A stretch of 64,000 nucleotides of DNA from Oscillospiraceae bacterium (lineage in GTDB: Bacteria > Bacillota > Clostridia > Oscillospirales > Oscillospiraceae). The stretch spans positions 62,001 through 126,000 of the forward strand of contig JAFQCX010000008.1 in assembly GCA_017416245.1 (NCBI GenBank). Reading direction: 5' to 3'. The position numbers were made by a program, and so were the translations under genes. Shown here piece by piece: positions 28,104 through 38,148 of this stretch. Positions within the stretch are counted from its first letter, which is position 1. Each line of letters starts with the position of its first letter. Under the pieces are notes generated by a model. The model was not told where the DNA came from. It worked only from the letters and a program-made list of their open reading frames with translations, and ran no database searches.

Positions 28104-30740
28104 ATGAGCAAAAAACCCTATGGTGTAAATGAATTGCGTGAGATGTTTCTGAGCTTTTTTGAGAGCAAGGAGCATTTGCGCCTTCCCAGCTTTTCGCTGA
28201 TTCCCCAGAACGATGCCTCTCTTCTGCTGATTAACTCCGGCATGGCGCCTATGAAGCCCTACTTCAAGGGCGAGGTGGAGCCTCCCAGAAGAAGGGTGTG
28301 CACCTGCCAAAAGTGTATCCGTACCGGCGATATCGAGAACATCGGCAAAACCGCCCGTCACGGCACCTATTTTGAGATGCTGGGCAACTTCTCCTTTGGC
28401 GATTATTTCAAGCACGAAGCCATCGCCTGGAGCTGGGAGTTCCTGACCCAGGTAGTGGGCCTGGAGCCCGACCGTCTGTATCCCTCTATCTTTGAAAACG
28501 ATGAGGAAGCCTTTGAGATCTGGAACAAGGAAATCGGCATTCCCGCTGATAGGATTTTCCGTTTCGGCAAATCCGATAACTTCTGGGAGCACGGCGCAGG
28601 TCCCTGCGGCCCTTGCAGTGAGATCTACTATGACCGTGGCGAAAAGTACGGCTGCGGCAGCCCCGATTGTAAGGTAGGCTGCGAGTGCGACCGCTATATG
28701 GAAGTGTGGAACAACGTGTTTTCCCAGTTTGATAACGACGGTCAGGGCAACTACACCGAGCTGGATCAGAAGAATATCGACACCGGTATGGGCTTGGAGC
28801 GTCTGGCAGTTGTTTGCCAGGATGTAAACAGCCTTTTCGACGTGGACACGGTTATGAACATCACCAACCACGTGACTAAAATCACCGGCGCATCCTACGG
28901 TCAAAGCGTGAAAACCGATGTGAGCCTGCGCGTGATCACCGACCATATCCGCGCATCTACCTTTATGATCGCTGACGGCGTACAGCCCACCAACGAGGGT
29001 CGTGGCTACGTGCTTCGCCGCCTGCTCCGTCGCGCTGCCCGTCACGGCAAGCTGCTGGGTGTGAACCGCCCCTTCCTGTATGAGGTGGTGGAAACTGTTA
29101 TTCAGGAAAACGAGAGCCACTATACCTACCTCCGTGAACGTGCTGACCACATTATCCGCGTGGTAAAGACCGAGGAAGAAAACTTTGCCCGCACTATTGA
29201 TACCGGTATGCGTATCTTCGGTGAAAAGCTGGCTGCCCATAAGGAAAAGAATGAAACCGTATTCTCCGGCGAGGATGCCTTCCTGCTGGCTGATACCTAC
29301 GGCTTCCCTGTGGACCTGACAGTAGAAATGCTGGAAGACGAGGGTATGACCCTGGATATGGACAGATTCACCCAATGCCGTGAGGAGCAGAGAGTCCGCG
29401 CCCGTGAGGCACGAAAGGCTCTGGGTGACCTGGGCTGGGCTGGTATCGACCTGGGCTTGGATACCACCCCCACAGAGTTTGTTGGTTACGATGTAAATAA
29501 CTGCGAGGCGAAGATCCTTGCCATTTGCGTTGGTGAGGAGGTTACCGGCGCTATTACCGGCGGTGAGCAGGGTATCATCGTGCTGGACAAGACCCCCTTC
29601 TATGCAGAAATGGGCGGTCAGTCTGCTGATTTCGGTGTGATTCTGATGGGCGACAGCCGCTTTAAGGTCACCGGCGTTCAGAAGGACAAGGGTGGCAAGT
29701 ATCTCCATTCCGGCGTGATGCGCAGCGGCACTTTGAAGACCGATGATGTGGTGCTGGCATCCATTGATGTGGAACGTCGTAACGCCATTATGCGCGCCCA
29801 CTCTGCTACCCACCTGCTGCAAAAGGCGCTGAAGAGCGTTTTGGGCGACCATGTGCATCAGGCAGGCTCTTTGGTCGAGCCGGATCGCCTGCGCTTTGAC
29901 TTTACCCACTACTCTGCCGTAACGCCCGAAGAACTGGCAAAAATCGACGCTTTGGTGCAGGCTGCTGTGCTGGAGGGCTATTGCGTGGATGTGCGGGAAA
30001 TGCCCATTGAGGAAGCTAAGAAAATGGGTGCTATGGCCTTGTTTAGCGAAAAGTATGGCGATACCGTCCGCGTTGTTAATATGGGTGGCTACTCCATCGA
30101 ACTGTGTGGCGGTACCCACCTGGATAACACTGCCAAGGTTGGCCCCTTCCGTATTGAGAGCGAAGGCAGCGTTGCTTCCGGCGTCCGTAGAATCGAGGCT
30201 ATCACCGGCAAGGCCTGCCTGGAGGATATGGCCCATACCCACAGCCTGCTGTATGCAGCAGCCGGTGAGTTGAAGGTAAAGCCCGGTGAGCTGGTGGATA
30301 AGATCCACGCCCAGATGGACGAGATCAAAGCCCTTAAGAAGGCCATTGAGTCCTTTAAGGCAAAGGAAACTGCCGGTGAAACAGACCGCTTCCTGATGGG
30401 CGCCCACGAGGTAGGCGGCTTAAAGGTTCTGACTGTGAATGTGCCCGGCGCTGATGCCGGTAAGCTCCGTCAGATCGGTGATACCCTGCGTGATAAGGCT
30501 GCCAATGTAGTTGCAGTTCTGTCTGCGGTAAACGACGATAAGATCACCTTCCTGGCTGTGTGTGGCAAGGACGCAGTAGCCAAGGGCGTGAAGGCCGGCG
30601 ACCTTGTGAAGCAAGTCTGCTCCATTTGCGGAGGCTCCGGCGGCGGTAAGCCCGATTCCGCTATGGGTGGCGGCAAGGATGCAATGAAGCTGGATGATGC
30701 GCTGGCAAGCGTAGACGATTTCGTGGCATCTAAACTGTAA
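28104..30740 (+). CDS. alaS: Alanyl-tRNA synthetase
   Basis: An 878-residue class II synthetase of full length. The N-terminal catalytic core has SFSLIPQNDASLLLINSGMAPMK (quoted as LLINSGMAPMK) and motif-2-like FEMLGNFSFGDYFK. The editing domain has HSATH at 566-570 and CGGTH at 668-672, the zinc ligands that clear Ser-tRNA-Ala. The C-terminal glycine-rich C-Ala domain ends GGSGGGKPDSAMGG. The true start is ATG 28104 with TGGAGGA upstream; in-frame codons further upstream belong to the T-box leader. Confidence 0.97.
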   Translation: MSKKPYGVNELREMFLSFFESKEHLRLPSFSLIPQNDASLLLINSGMAPMKPYFKGEVEPPRRRVCTCQKCIRTGDIENIGKTARHGTYFEMLGNFSFGDYFKHEAIAWSWEFLTQVVGLEPDRLYPSIFENDEEAFEIWNKEIGIPADRIFRFGKSDNFWEHGAGPCGPCSEIYYDRGEKYGCGSPDCKVGCECDRYMEVWNNVFSQFDNDGQGNYTELDQKNIDTGMGLERLAVVCQDVNSLFDVDTVMNITNHVTKITGASYGQSVKTDVSLRVITDHIRASTFMIADGVQPTNEGRGYVLRRLLRRAARHGKLLGVNRPFLYEVVETVIQENESHYTYLRERADHIIRVVKTEEENFARTIDTGMRIFGEKLAAHKEKNETVFSGEDAFLLADTYGFPVDLTVEMLEDEGMTLDMDRFTQCREEQRVRAREARKALGDLGWAGIDLGLDTTPTEFVGYDVNNCEAKILAICVGEEVTGAITGGEQGIIVLDKTPFYAEMGGQSADFGVILMGDSRFKVTGVQKDKGGKYLHSGVMRSGTLKTDDVVLASIDVERRNAIMRAHSATHLLQKALKSVLGDHVHQAGSLVEPDRLRFDFTHYSAVTPEELAKIDALVQAAVLEGYCVDVREMPIEEAKKMGAMALFSEKYGDTVRVVNMGGYSIELCGGTHLDNTAKVGPFRIESEGSVASGVRRIEAITGKACLEDMAHTHSLLYAAAGELKVKPGELVDKIHAQMDEIKALKKAIESFKAKETAGETDRFLMGAHEVGGLKVLTVNVPGADAGKLRQIGDTLRDKAANVVAVLSAVNDDKITFLAVCGKDAVAKGVKAGDLVKQVCSICGGSGGGKPDSAMGGGKDAMKLDDALASVDDFVASKL

Positions 30741-30746
30741 AATGCA

Positions 30747-30781
30747 ACAGGACGCTACCCTTACGGCAGCGTCCTGTTTTT
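30747..30781 (+). terminator. Rho-independent terminator of alaS
   Basis: Hairpin ACAGGACGCT/AGCGTCCTGT with an 11-base loop, followed by TTTTT. The next gene begins 18 bases beyond it. Confidence 0.88.
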
Positions 30782-30798
30782 CAAAAGGAGAGAATGTT

Positions 30799-33042
30799 GT
30801 GCGTAAGCTGATGTGGTTTACCATCGGGTTTACCGCTGCCTGCGCCGCAGGTGTATACTTGGTATCCGGCCTATGGCTGTTAGGACTTGGCGGATGTGCT
30901 TTGGTAGCATTGATAGCTGCCTTATGTATTGGCAGCGCCAACTGTAAGAGGGCAGCCTGCGCGCTGCTTGGCTGCTTGATTGGCTTTTTGTGGCTCTTTG
31001 GATTTGATAAACTTTATTTGCAGCCGGCCCGACAAATGGAGGAACAGGCAAGACTTTTGCAGATAGAAGTTACGGATTACGGCAGACCAACTGAAAAGGG
31101 GATCACTGCCACAGGTAAAACAGAGCTGGACGGCAAAACCTATCAGATTCAGTTTTATCTCAATGAGCCTGTGACCCTTTCTCCCGGCGACCGGGTGGAG
31201 GGCGGCTTTGTGTTGCGTTATACAGGCGGGGGCGGCGAGAATTCGCCTACATACCATCAGGGGAAAGGAATCTTCCTGCTGGCATATCCTAAGAACGCAA
31301 CCGAGATGCAGCAACTTGGAGCAGTGCCGTCAAAATACTTTGCGCCTGTTCTGCGACAAAAGATACTTTCGCTGCTGGAAGTAATCTTCCCGGCAGATAC
31401 AGCATCCTTTGCCAAGGCATTGCTGATAGGCGATACCGGTGACTTGTCTTACGAAACGGTAACGGCATTAAAAACAAGTGGCGTGTATCACATCGTTGCG
31501 GTGTCCGGTATGCACGTGTCCATTCTGTTTGCGCTGATTTATATACTGTGCGGAAAGCATCGGATTTTTACCGCCCTGTTCGGGATACCGATCCTATGCC
31601 TGTTTGCAGCGGTAGCTGGTCTTTCACCGTCTATTGTTCGTGCCTGTGTTATGCAGGTGCTGATGATCATTGCGCTGCTTACTGATAAAGAATATGATCC
31701 GCCAACCGCATTGGCTTTTGCGGTGTTGCTGCTATTGGCATCAAATCCGCTGTGCATTACTTCCATCAGCTTTCAGCTCTCAGTAGGTTGTATCGTAGGT
31801 ATTTTTCTCTTTACCCAGCGAATCCACGATTACCTGCTGAAAGAAACACCTCTTGGCCCTGCCAAGGGCAAAAGCTTAAAGGCAAAGCTTACCCGTTGGG
31901 CAGTTAGCTCTGTCAGCGTGACCCTCGGCGCGATGTCGGTGACAGCGCCTCTGTGCGCGGCGCACTTTGGCAGCGTGAGCTTGATCGGCATACTTACCAA
32001 CCTGCTTGTTTTATGGTTTGTAAGCATGATTTTCTATGGCATTATGGCAGCCTGCCTGTTGGGCACGATTTGGCTGCCTTTGGGAATTGGTGTCAGCTGG
32101 GTGCTATCCTGGCCGATACGTGTTGTTTTGTGGGTGACAGATATGATTTCAAGAGTTCCTGTAGCATCAGTTTATACCAGCAGCGTGTATATTGTGGCGT
32201 GGCTGATCTTCGCGTACATATTGCTAAGCGTATTCTTTAAAACAAAGAAGAAGCATCCGCTGGCGCTGACCTGCTGCCTGTTGGCAGGCCTTGCCGGCGC
32301 CATAGCACTTTCCTGGATCGAGCCAAGGCTGGATGATTACCGCATCACTGCCGTTGATGTGGGTCAAGGCCAGTGCCTTCTTTTGCAAAACGAAGGGAAA
32401 TACTATATGGTGGATTGCGGTGGCGACAGCGATGAAAAGGCAGCCGATGAGGCATCAAAGCTACTTTTGTCCCAGGGCATCTTCCGCCTGGACGGGTTGA
32501 TCGTTACCCACTATGATAAAGACCACGCAGGCGGCGTGGATGAACTGCTCAGCAGGATCCCCGCAGACAAGCTTTACCTGCCTGTTTTCGATGATGAAAA
32601 TCCCATCCGGCAGGATTTGGCGGAGGAATACTCCGGGCAGATCCATTGGGTAAATGAGGATTTGGTGCTGGATGACGGAAACATCACGATTTATACCTCC
32701 CAGCAGACAACTGATGCCAACGAAAGCAGCTTGTGCATCTTGTTTCAACCGAAAAAATGTGATATACTGATTACCGGCGACCGTTCCTTTGAAGGAGAAC
32801 GGGAGCTGCTGGATCGCGTGACCCTGCCGGATTTGGAAATATTGGTGGCGGGTCATCACGGATCAAAAACATCTACGTCCCTGGAGTTGCTCAATGCGAC
32901 CTGCCCGGAGCTTGTATTGATCTCCGTGGGCGCAGATAACCGATACGGGCATCCTACAACGGAAACGCTGGAAAGGCTGAACATATTTGGTTGTAGCGTG
33001 TATCGAACAGATTTGGAAGGTACGATTATTTTAAGGGGGTGA
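30799..33042 (+). CDS. comEC: ComEC/Rec2 DNA-uptake channel protein
   Basis: A 747-residue membrane protein. An N-terminal DUF4131 region with three hydrophobic segments is followed by the competence domain (VSGMHVSILFALIYIL and several helices), and a C-terminal metallo-beta-lactamase domain with HYDKDH (571-576) and AGHHGSKTS. ComEC moves single-stranded DNA into the cell during transformation, and the C-terminal domain may degrade the non-transported strand. GTG 30799 is chosen, with AAAAGGAGAG upstream, because codons before it lie in the alaS terminator. comEA, often next door, is not here. holA follows after four bases. Confidence 0.93.
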   Translation: MRKLMWFTIGFTAACAAGVYLVSGLWLLGLGGCALVALIAALCIGSANCKRAACALLGCLIGFLWLFGFDKLYLQPARQMEEQARLLQIEVTDYGRPTEKGITATGKTELDGKTYQIQFYLNEPVTLSPGDRVEGGFVLRYTGGGGENSPTYHQGKGIFLLAYPKNATEMQQLGAVPSKYFAPVLRQKILSLLEVIFPADTASFAKALLIGDTGDLSYETVTALKTSGVYHIVAVSGMHVSILFALIYILCGKHRIFTALFGIPILCLFAAVAGLSPSIVRACVMQVLMIIALLTDKEYDPPTALAFAVLLLLASNPLCITSISFQLSVGCIVGIFLFTQRIHDYLLKETPLGPAKGKSLKAKLTRWAVSSVSVTLGAMSVTAPLCAAHFGSVSLIGILTNLLVLWFVSMIFYGIMAACLLGTIWLPLGIGVSWVLSWPIRVVLWVTDMISRVPVASVYTSSVYIVAWLIFAYILLSVFFKTKKKHPLALTCCLLAGLAGAIALSWIEPRLDDYRITAVDVGQGQCLLLQNEGKYYMVDCGGDSDEKAADEASKLLLSQGIFRLDGLIVTHYDKDHAGGVDELLSRIPADKLYLPVFDDENPIRQDLAEEYSGQIHWVNEDLVLDDGNITIYTSQQTTDANESSLCILFQPKKCDILITGDRSFEGERELLDRVTLPDLEILVAGHHGSKTSTSLELLNATCPELVLISVGADNRYGHPTTETLERLNIFGCSVYRTDLEGTIILRG

Positions 33043-33046
33043 CGGT

Positions 33047-34093
33047 ATGGCGAAAAGAGAGGAACAACCTAATATGCTCCCAAGGCTGAAGGAGGATATC
33101 CGGCAGGATACCCCCGGCCGCTTGTACTTTTTCTATGGCGAAGAGGTTTTCCTGCTGCACCATTACCTAAAGCAACTCCAAAAAATATGCATTGACCCTG
33201 TGACGGAATCCTTTAATTACCACAAGCTCACCGTAGAGACCTTTGACCTGCAGAGCTTTGCCGATAGCGTCGAGAATCTTCCTATGATGGCAGAGCGTAC
33301 TATGGTGGTGATCGATGAGATCGACCCGTTTAAGTTTGGCGAGGCCGACAGAGAACGCACCATAGAGATCATTTCTGACATTCCTGATTACTGCACCGTG
33401 GTGTTTACCTATGAAACCACTGCTTTTAAGCCGGAAAAGCGGATGAAAAAGCTGTGGGATGCGGTTGAGAAAAACGGTATGATGGTTGAATTCCAGAAGC
33501 AGAACCAGCGGGATCTAATCAACTGGATCAGCCGGCACTTTGCCGCATCCGGCAAAAGAATCACACCCGATCTGTGTAATTATCTGATCGATCTTACCGG
33601 CGGCACGATGACGGCCCTTTCCGGCGAGATCTCCAAGATCTGCGCCTATTCCGGCAGCGATGAGGTGTGCAAGGCGGATATCGATGCGGTCGTAGAGCCT
33701 GTGCTGGATGCCGTGGTGTTCCAGATGACTGATTTGCTGGGACAGGGTAGTTATGGCGCTGCGCTGATCAAATTGCAGCAGCTTCTGAAAATGCAGCAGG
33801 AGCCGTTGGGTATTTTGGGTGCGATCGGCGCCCATTTCCGCAAACTGAGCACAGCAAGAGTTCTCTTGGACAACGGCAAAAATGCCGATGATTTGATAAA
33901 ACTCACTGGTATGAAGGATTATCCTGCCAGAAAGACGGTTGCAGCAGCAAACCGCTTTTCTGCAGCCTTTTACCGCAAGGCGTCTGAACTGATACTGGAA
34001 TGCGACGTAAAAATGAAGACCTCCGTGGATACGCCGGAGCGAATTTTAGAGGTGCTGATTTTGCAGCTGGCGCAGGAGGCAAAGAATGATTAA
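33047..34093 (+). CDS. holA: DNA polymerase III delta subunit
   Basis: A 348-residue clamp-loader wrench subunit. The N-terminal RFFYGEE-like start (RLYFFYGEEVFLLHHYL), the AAA+-like fold without a functional P-loop, and the C-terminal collar domain (LILECDVKMKTSVDTPERILEVLILQLAQ, quoted in part as LECDVKMKTS) are those of HolA. It opens the beta clamp for loading. The comEC-holA order is conserved in Firmicutes. It overlaps the next gene by eight bases. Confidence 0.93.
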   Translation: MAKREEQPNMLPRLKEDIRQDTPGRLYFFYGEEVFLLHHYLKQLQKICIDPVTESFNYHKLTVETFDLQSFADSVENLPMMAERTMVVIDEIDPFKFGEADRERTIEIISDIPDYCTVVFTYETTAFKPEKRMKKLWDAVEKNGMMVEFQKQNQRDLINWISRHFAASGKRITPDLCNYLIDLTGGTMTALSGEISKICAYSGSDEVCKADIDAVVEPVLDAVVFQMTDLLGQGSYGAALIKLQQLLKMQQEPLGILGAIGAHFRKLSTARVLLDNGKNADDLIKLTGMKDYPARKTVAAANRFSAAFYRKASELILECDVKMKTSVDTPERILEVLILQLAQEAKND

Positions 34094-34682
34094 AATTCGC
34101 GAGGCCATCGTAGTAGAGGGCCGGTACGATAAAAATACCCTGTCCCAAATTGTGGATGCCCCCATTTTGGAAACTGCCGGCTTCGGTATTATGAAGGATA
34201 AAGCGCAGCTTTCCCTTTTGAGAAAGGTGGCAAACACCCGTGGGCTGATCGTCTTTACCGATTCCGATGGCGCAGGCTTTGTGATTCGGAATTTCCTGAA
34301 AGGAGCGATTCCGTCTGAGCAGCTGAAGCATGCCTATATCCCTGACATTTACGGCAAGGAGCGACGGAAATCCGCCCCGGGAAAAGAAGGAAAGTTAGGC
34401 GTGGAGGGTATGACGCCCGATGTCATTGTGGATGCCCTTCGTAAAGCAGGCGCAACCATCGAGGGACAGAGCGAGAAGCGAACTGCCGGTAACATTACCA
34501 AGCAGGATATGATGGGGCTGGGTCTTTCCGGCTGCGCAGATAGCGCTGCCAAACGGCTGGCGCTCCTTAAAAAACTGGAACTGCCGGAGCATATGAGCAG
34601 CAATGCCCTTTTGCAGGCACTGAATCTTTTGATGGATTTACCTGCGCTGCAGGCTTTGGTACGTGGAGAAAACAATGATTGA
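34086..34682 (+). CDS. rnmV: Ribonuclease M5
   Basis: A 198-residue Toprim-domain nuclease that matures the 5S rRNA. EAIVVEGRYDK holds the catalytic Glu11, and FTDSDGAG holds the conserved DxD. The C-terminal region with KRTAGNITKQDMMGLGLSG matches the RNase M5 family. It is usually found beside rsmA; here it follows holA, overlapping it by eight bases, and overlaps the ABC-F gene by eight bases, so the three form one transcript. ATG 34086 follows GGAGGCAAAG. Confidence 0.92.
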   Translation: MIKIREAIVVEGRYDKNTLSQIVDAPILETAGFGIMKDKAQLSLLRKVANTRGLIVFTDSDGAGFVIRNFLKGAIPSEQLKHAYIPDIYGKERRKSAPGKEGKLGVEGMTPDVIVDALRKAGATIEGQSEKRTAGNITKQDMMGLGLSGCADSAAKRLALLKKLELPEHMSSNALLQALNLLMDLPALQALVRGENND

Positions 34683-36540
34683 TATACAGGTTAAAAACTT
34701 AACAAAGTTTTTTGTGATAGGGGAGAATCTGCTGGAGGATCTGTCCTTCGAGATTCAGGAAGGTGAACGGGTTGCCATTTTAGGCCGTAACGGCTGTGGT
34801 AAGACTACGCTTTTCAACATCCTCACGAAGCAAATGGATTACGATTCCGGCGAGGTGTTTGTAAATCCCAACAAACGCTTGGGTCTGATTTCCCAAATTC
34901 CGAAATTTCCCGCAGACTATACCGTAGAGGATGTGCTGCGTTCTGCCTATCAGACGCTGACCAAGACCAAAGAGAAAATGACTGCTTTGGAGCAGGAAAT
35001 GGCGATGGGCGCAACAGATGAGCAGCTTCGTCAGTACGATGCCCTGGTTAACCGTTTCCAGGCCGGCGGCGGCTACGAAATGGACGTAGAGGTAGATAAG
35101 ATCTGCAACGGTCTGGGTATTCCGCAGGAACAACGATCTCAGGCATTTGCCAGCCTGTCCGGTGGTGAAAAGACCCGGGTGAACCTGGCGCGTCTGCTTT
35201 TGGAAAAAACGGACATCCTATTGCTGGACGAGCCCACCAACCACTTGGATCTGCGAAGTGTGGAATGGCTGGAGGGCTACATCAACAGCTTTAAGGGCAC
35301 TGTGCTGGCAATTTCCCACGACCGTTATTTCCTGGACACCATTGCCCAGCGTGTGATCGAAATCGTTGACGGTCACGCAGAGTTTTATTCCGGCAACTAT
35401 TCCTTTTACATTGAGGAAAAGCAAGCCCGCTTTAACCTGCAGCTGAAGCAGTATGAGCAGGAGCAGGCAAAGCTGAAACAGCTAGGCTATACGGTGGAGC
35501 GTATGAAGGGCTGGGGCATCAATAACCGCACTTTGTACCGTCGCGCTATGTCCATTCAGCATAGAATGGAACGGATCAAAAAAACCGAGCGGCCCAAAAC
35601 TGAAAAAACAATGAAGGCCAATTTCAGCCAAAAGGACTTTTCCGGCGATGTGGTCTTCCAAATGAAAAACGTGGAAAAATCCTTTGGCGAACGCACGTTG
35701 TTTTCTGACGTGGAGCTGAAGGTGGAGGGCGGCGAGCGAATCGCCCTGCTGGGTGACAACGGCACAGGAAAATCCACCTTTATCAAGTGCCTGCTGGGCG
35801 AAGAGGACTGTAAAGGAAAAATCCAATTTGGCCCTACAGTGAAATGGGGCTACCTGCCGCAAATCATTCATTTTGACCATCCTGAACGCAGTCTGTATGA
35901 TACAATGCTCTATGAAAAGAATTGTACGCCCCAGACCGCGCGTGACCGTTTGGGCGCCTTTTTGTTCCAGGGCGAGGATGTATTCAAAAGCGTGGGAAAC
36001 CTCTCCGGCGGTGAGCAATCACGGCTTAGGCTGTGTATGCTGATGGATGAGAAAATCAACCTGCTGATTTTGGACGAGCCCACCAACCACTTGGATATCG
36101 CCTCCCGGGAATGGGTAGAGGCGGCTATCGAGGAATTCGAGGGTGTTCTGCTCTTTGTGTCCCACGACCGCTATTTTATCGAGAAATTTGCCGAGCGTAT
36201 TTGGCTCTTAGAGGATGGCGCAATTCGCGACTTTAAGTGCGGTTACAGTAAGTACCGTTCCATTTTGGAACACGAAGCAATGTCAAAACCCCAACCTGCG
36301 GCAGAGCCAAAACCGAAAAAGGAAAAGCCAAAAGGCGGCACGAAGGAAAATGACAAACTGATCCGCCGACTGGAGCGTGAGATTGAAAAGCAGGAGGCAG
36401 AAATTGCCAAGCTGGATTTGGAAATCGAGGCCCAGGCGGCAGACTATCAGGAGCTGACCCGCTTGCTTGCGGAAAAAGAGGCAGCCGAGGCAGTTTTGCT
36501 GGAGCTGATGGAACAGTGGGAAGCTGCCCAGGAGGGTTGA
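34675..36540 (+). CDS. ABC-F family ATPase (ribosome-associated)
   Basis: A 621-residue protein with two ATP-binding cassettes and no membrane segments. Walker A motifs are GRNGCGKTT and GDNGTGKST; the signature sequences are LSGGEKTR and LSGGEQSR. The inter-domain linker has the two long helices of the P-site tRNA interaction motif, and the last ~90 residues (Pro/Lys-rich then Glu-rich) form a Uup-type coiled coil. ABC-F proteins bind ribosomes in translation quality control or antibiotic protection; which applies here cannot be told. Start ATG 34675 overlaps rnmV. The stop codon overlaps the -35 box of the next gene's promoter. Confidence 0.93.
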   Translation: MIDIQVKNLTKFFVIGENLLEDLSFEIQEGERVAILGRNGCGKTTLFNILTKQMDYDSGEVFVNPNKRLGLISQIPKFPADYTVEDVLRSAYQTLTKTKEKMTALEQEMAMGATDEQLRQYDALVNRFQAGGGYEMDVEVDKICNGLGIPQEQRSQAFASLSGGEKTRVNLARLLLEKTDILLLDEPTNHLDLRSVEWLEGYINSFKGTVLAISHDRYFLDTIAQRVIEIVDGHAEFYSGNYSFYIEEKQARFNLQLKQYEQEQAKLKQLGYTVERMKGWGINNRTLYRRAMSIQHRMERIKKTERPKTEKTMKANFSQKDFSGDVVFQMKNVEKSFGERTLFSDVELKVEGGERIALLGDNGTGKSTFIKCLLGEEDCKGKIQFGPTVKWGYLPQIIHFDHPERSLYDTMLYEKNCTPQTARDRLGAFLFQGEDVFKSVGNLSGGEQSRLRLCMLMDEKINLLILDEPTNHLDIASREWVEAAIEEFEGVLLFVSHDRYFIEKFAERIWLLEDGAIRDFKCGYSKYRSILEHEAMSKPQPAAEPKPKKEKPKGGTKENDKLIRRLEREIEKQEAEIAKLDLEIEAQAADYQELTRLLAEKEAAEAVLLELMEQWEAAQEG

Positions 36541-36565
36541 CACAAATATTTTCCGGACGTATAAT
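36537..36565 (+). promoter_or_regulatory. Promoter of the mrp gene
   Basis: Perfect TTGACA (36537-36542), 17-bp spacer, perfect TATAAT (36560-36565). It is the strongest consensus match in the window and overlaps the stop codon of the ABC-F gene. Confidence 0.9.
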
Positions 36566-36597
36566 AGGTCGGGATTACAGATAAAGGAGTAAAAATT

Positions 36598-37434
36598 ATG
36601 AGTTCTTGTAGCGGAAATTGTTCAACTTGCAGCAGCTCCGATTGCGGTGATCGCAAAAAGGAGAGCTTGCTTGCCAAGCTGAATCCAAAATCCAATGTAA
36701 AAAAAGTAATTGCGGTTGTATCCGGCAAGGGTGGCGTGGGTAAGTCCACTGTGACTGCTATGCTGGCCTCTGCTATGGCAAAGAAAGGCAAGCGTGTTGG
36801 CGTGCTGGATGCGGATATCACCGGCCCGTCTGCGCCCACAGCCTTTGGCGTTACCGAATGCCAGGGCGCCAATGATGACGGCTTATATCCTGCGCTTTCT
36901 AAGGGCGGCATACAGGTAATGTCCATTAACCTTTTACTGGATGACGCGTCCAGCCCTGTTGTGTGGCGTGGTCCTGTCATTGCCGGCGCGGTGAAGCAGT
37001 TCTGGACCGATGTGATTTGGGAGGACGTGGACTACTTGTTCGTGGATATGCCTCCCGGCACAGGTGATGTGCCTCTGACTGTTTTCCAGAGCCTGCCTGT
37101 TGACGGTATCGTGATCGTTACCAGCCCTCAGGACCTGGTGTCTATGATCGTGTCCAAGGCTGTAAAGATGGCAAATATGATGCACATTCCTGTCCTTGGC
37201 TTCGTGGAGAACTATGCCTATCTGGAATGCCCCGATTGCGGAAAACGGATCAACGTGTTCGGTGAGAGTAAACTGGATGCGGTGGCAGCAGAATTCGGTC
37301 TGCCTGTGCTGGCAAGGCTTCCCATTGATCCCAAGGTGGCGCAGTGCTATGACAACGGTCAAATGGAAGAGGTCAACACAGATGCATTGGCTGACGTATT
37401 GACAGCAGTTGAGCAGGCTGAAAGGAAAATGTAA
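36598..37434 (+). CDS. Mrp/ApbC/NBP35 iron-sulfur carrier ATPase
   Basis: A 278-residue P-loop ATPase for building [4Fe-4S] clusters onto apoproteins. The N-terminus has clustered Cys (CSGNCSTCSSSDC). The deviant Walker A is SGKGGVGKST near residue 42, followed by VDMPPGTGDVPLTVFQSL and CPDCGKRI, whose CxxC bridges the cluster between subunits. The Cys-rich start is typical of clostridial Mrp proteins with an NBP35-like extension. It has its own strong promoter and AAAGGAG site, and overlaps the next gene by one base. Confidence 0.93.
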   Translation: MSSCSGNCSTCSSSDCGDRKKESLLAKLNPKSNVKKVIAVVSGKGGVGKSTVTAMLASAMAKKGKRVGVLDADITGPSAPTAFGVTECQGANDDGLYPALSKGGIQVMSINLLLDDASSPVVWRGPVIAGAVKQFWTDVIWEDVDYLFVDMPPGTGDVPLTVFQSLPVDGIVIVTSPQDLVSMIVSKAVKMANMMHIPVLGFVENYAYLECPDCGKRINVFGESKLDAVAAEFGLPVLARLPIDPKVAQCYDNGQMEEVNTDALADVLTAVEQAERKM

Positions 37435-38081
37435 TGAGCAAGACAACGATCCTCCTTGTCCGGCATGGGGAGAGCGAGGGAAATGTGCTGGGTGTGTTTA
37501 CCGGCCACAGTGGCTATCCACTCACGGAAATGGGGCATAAACAGGCAGAATTGACGGCAGATTATATTGCTAAGACATATCATGTAGATGCGGTATACAG
37601 CAGCGATTTACCCCGGGCATTCCAGACAGCAGAGCATATTGCCTGCGTCTTTGATCTTCCGGTGGTAACTGATTGTCGGTTCCGTGAGATCAGAGCAGCA
37701 AAATGGGAACGGAAAGCCTTTGATATTTTAGGCGATTTGTTTCCGGAAGATTTTGCCGTATGGCAAAACGACACTACCAATGCCCGCTGCACAGGCGGCG
37801 AATCCGTCCGTGAGGTTGCAGACCGTGTGGTACAGGGCATTATGGATGTTGCTGCGGCACATCCGGGCAAGTGCGTTGTGATTGCGACCCACGCAACACC
37901 CATTCGCGCCTCCCTTTGGAAGATAGCCGGTGGCACGCCGGAGCTGTTCCAAAAATATAATTTTGGCTGCAACTGCGCCATAAGCGAATTGGTTTATGAG
38001 GATGGGAAAATCAGCATTGTTTCGGCCAATCAAGCAGCGCATCTGCAAGATTGCAAAACACAGCTTCCGTCCAATATATAA
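37434..38081 (+). CDS. Histidine phosphatase family protein
   Basis: A 215-residue phosphoglycerate-mutase-like phosphatase. The N-terminal LVRHGESEGN holds the catalytic His and Arg, and ATHATPIRA holds the second His. The substrate is not evident; family members act on sugar phosphates, alpha-ribazole phosphate or others. The ATG overlaps the mrp stop (TAATGA). A terminator follows. Confidence 0.9.
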   Translation: MSKTTILLVRHGESEGNVLGVFTGHSGYPLTEMGHKQAELTADYIAKTYHVDAVYSSDLPRAFQTAEHIACVFDLPVVTDCRFREIRAAKWERKAFDILGDLFPEDFAVWQNDTTNARCTGGESVREVADRVVQGIMDVAAAHPGKCVVIATHATPIRASLWKIAGGTPELFQKYNFGCNCAISELVYEDGKISIVSANQAAHLQDCKTQLPSNI

Positions 38082-38085
38082 AAAG

Positions 38086-38117
38086 ATCGGGAACATTTCT
38101 GTTCCCGATCTTTTTGC
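38086..38117 (+). terminator. Rho-independent terminator
   Basis: Hairpin ATCGGGAACA/TGTTCCCGAT with a short loop followed by CTTTTT, 5 bases after the phosphatase stop. Confidence 0.9.
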
Positions 38118-38148
38118 CGGTTACGGCCTTATCGAGTCTTTTAAATAA

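Noticed and set aside
28086..30407. A 773-codon open frame opposite alaS
   Set aside because: It is antisense to alaS and covers its conserved domains. There is no independent evidence for translation.
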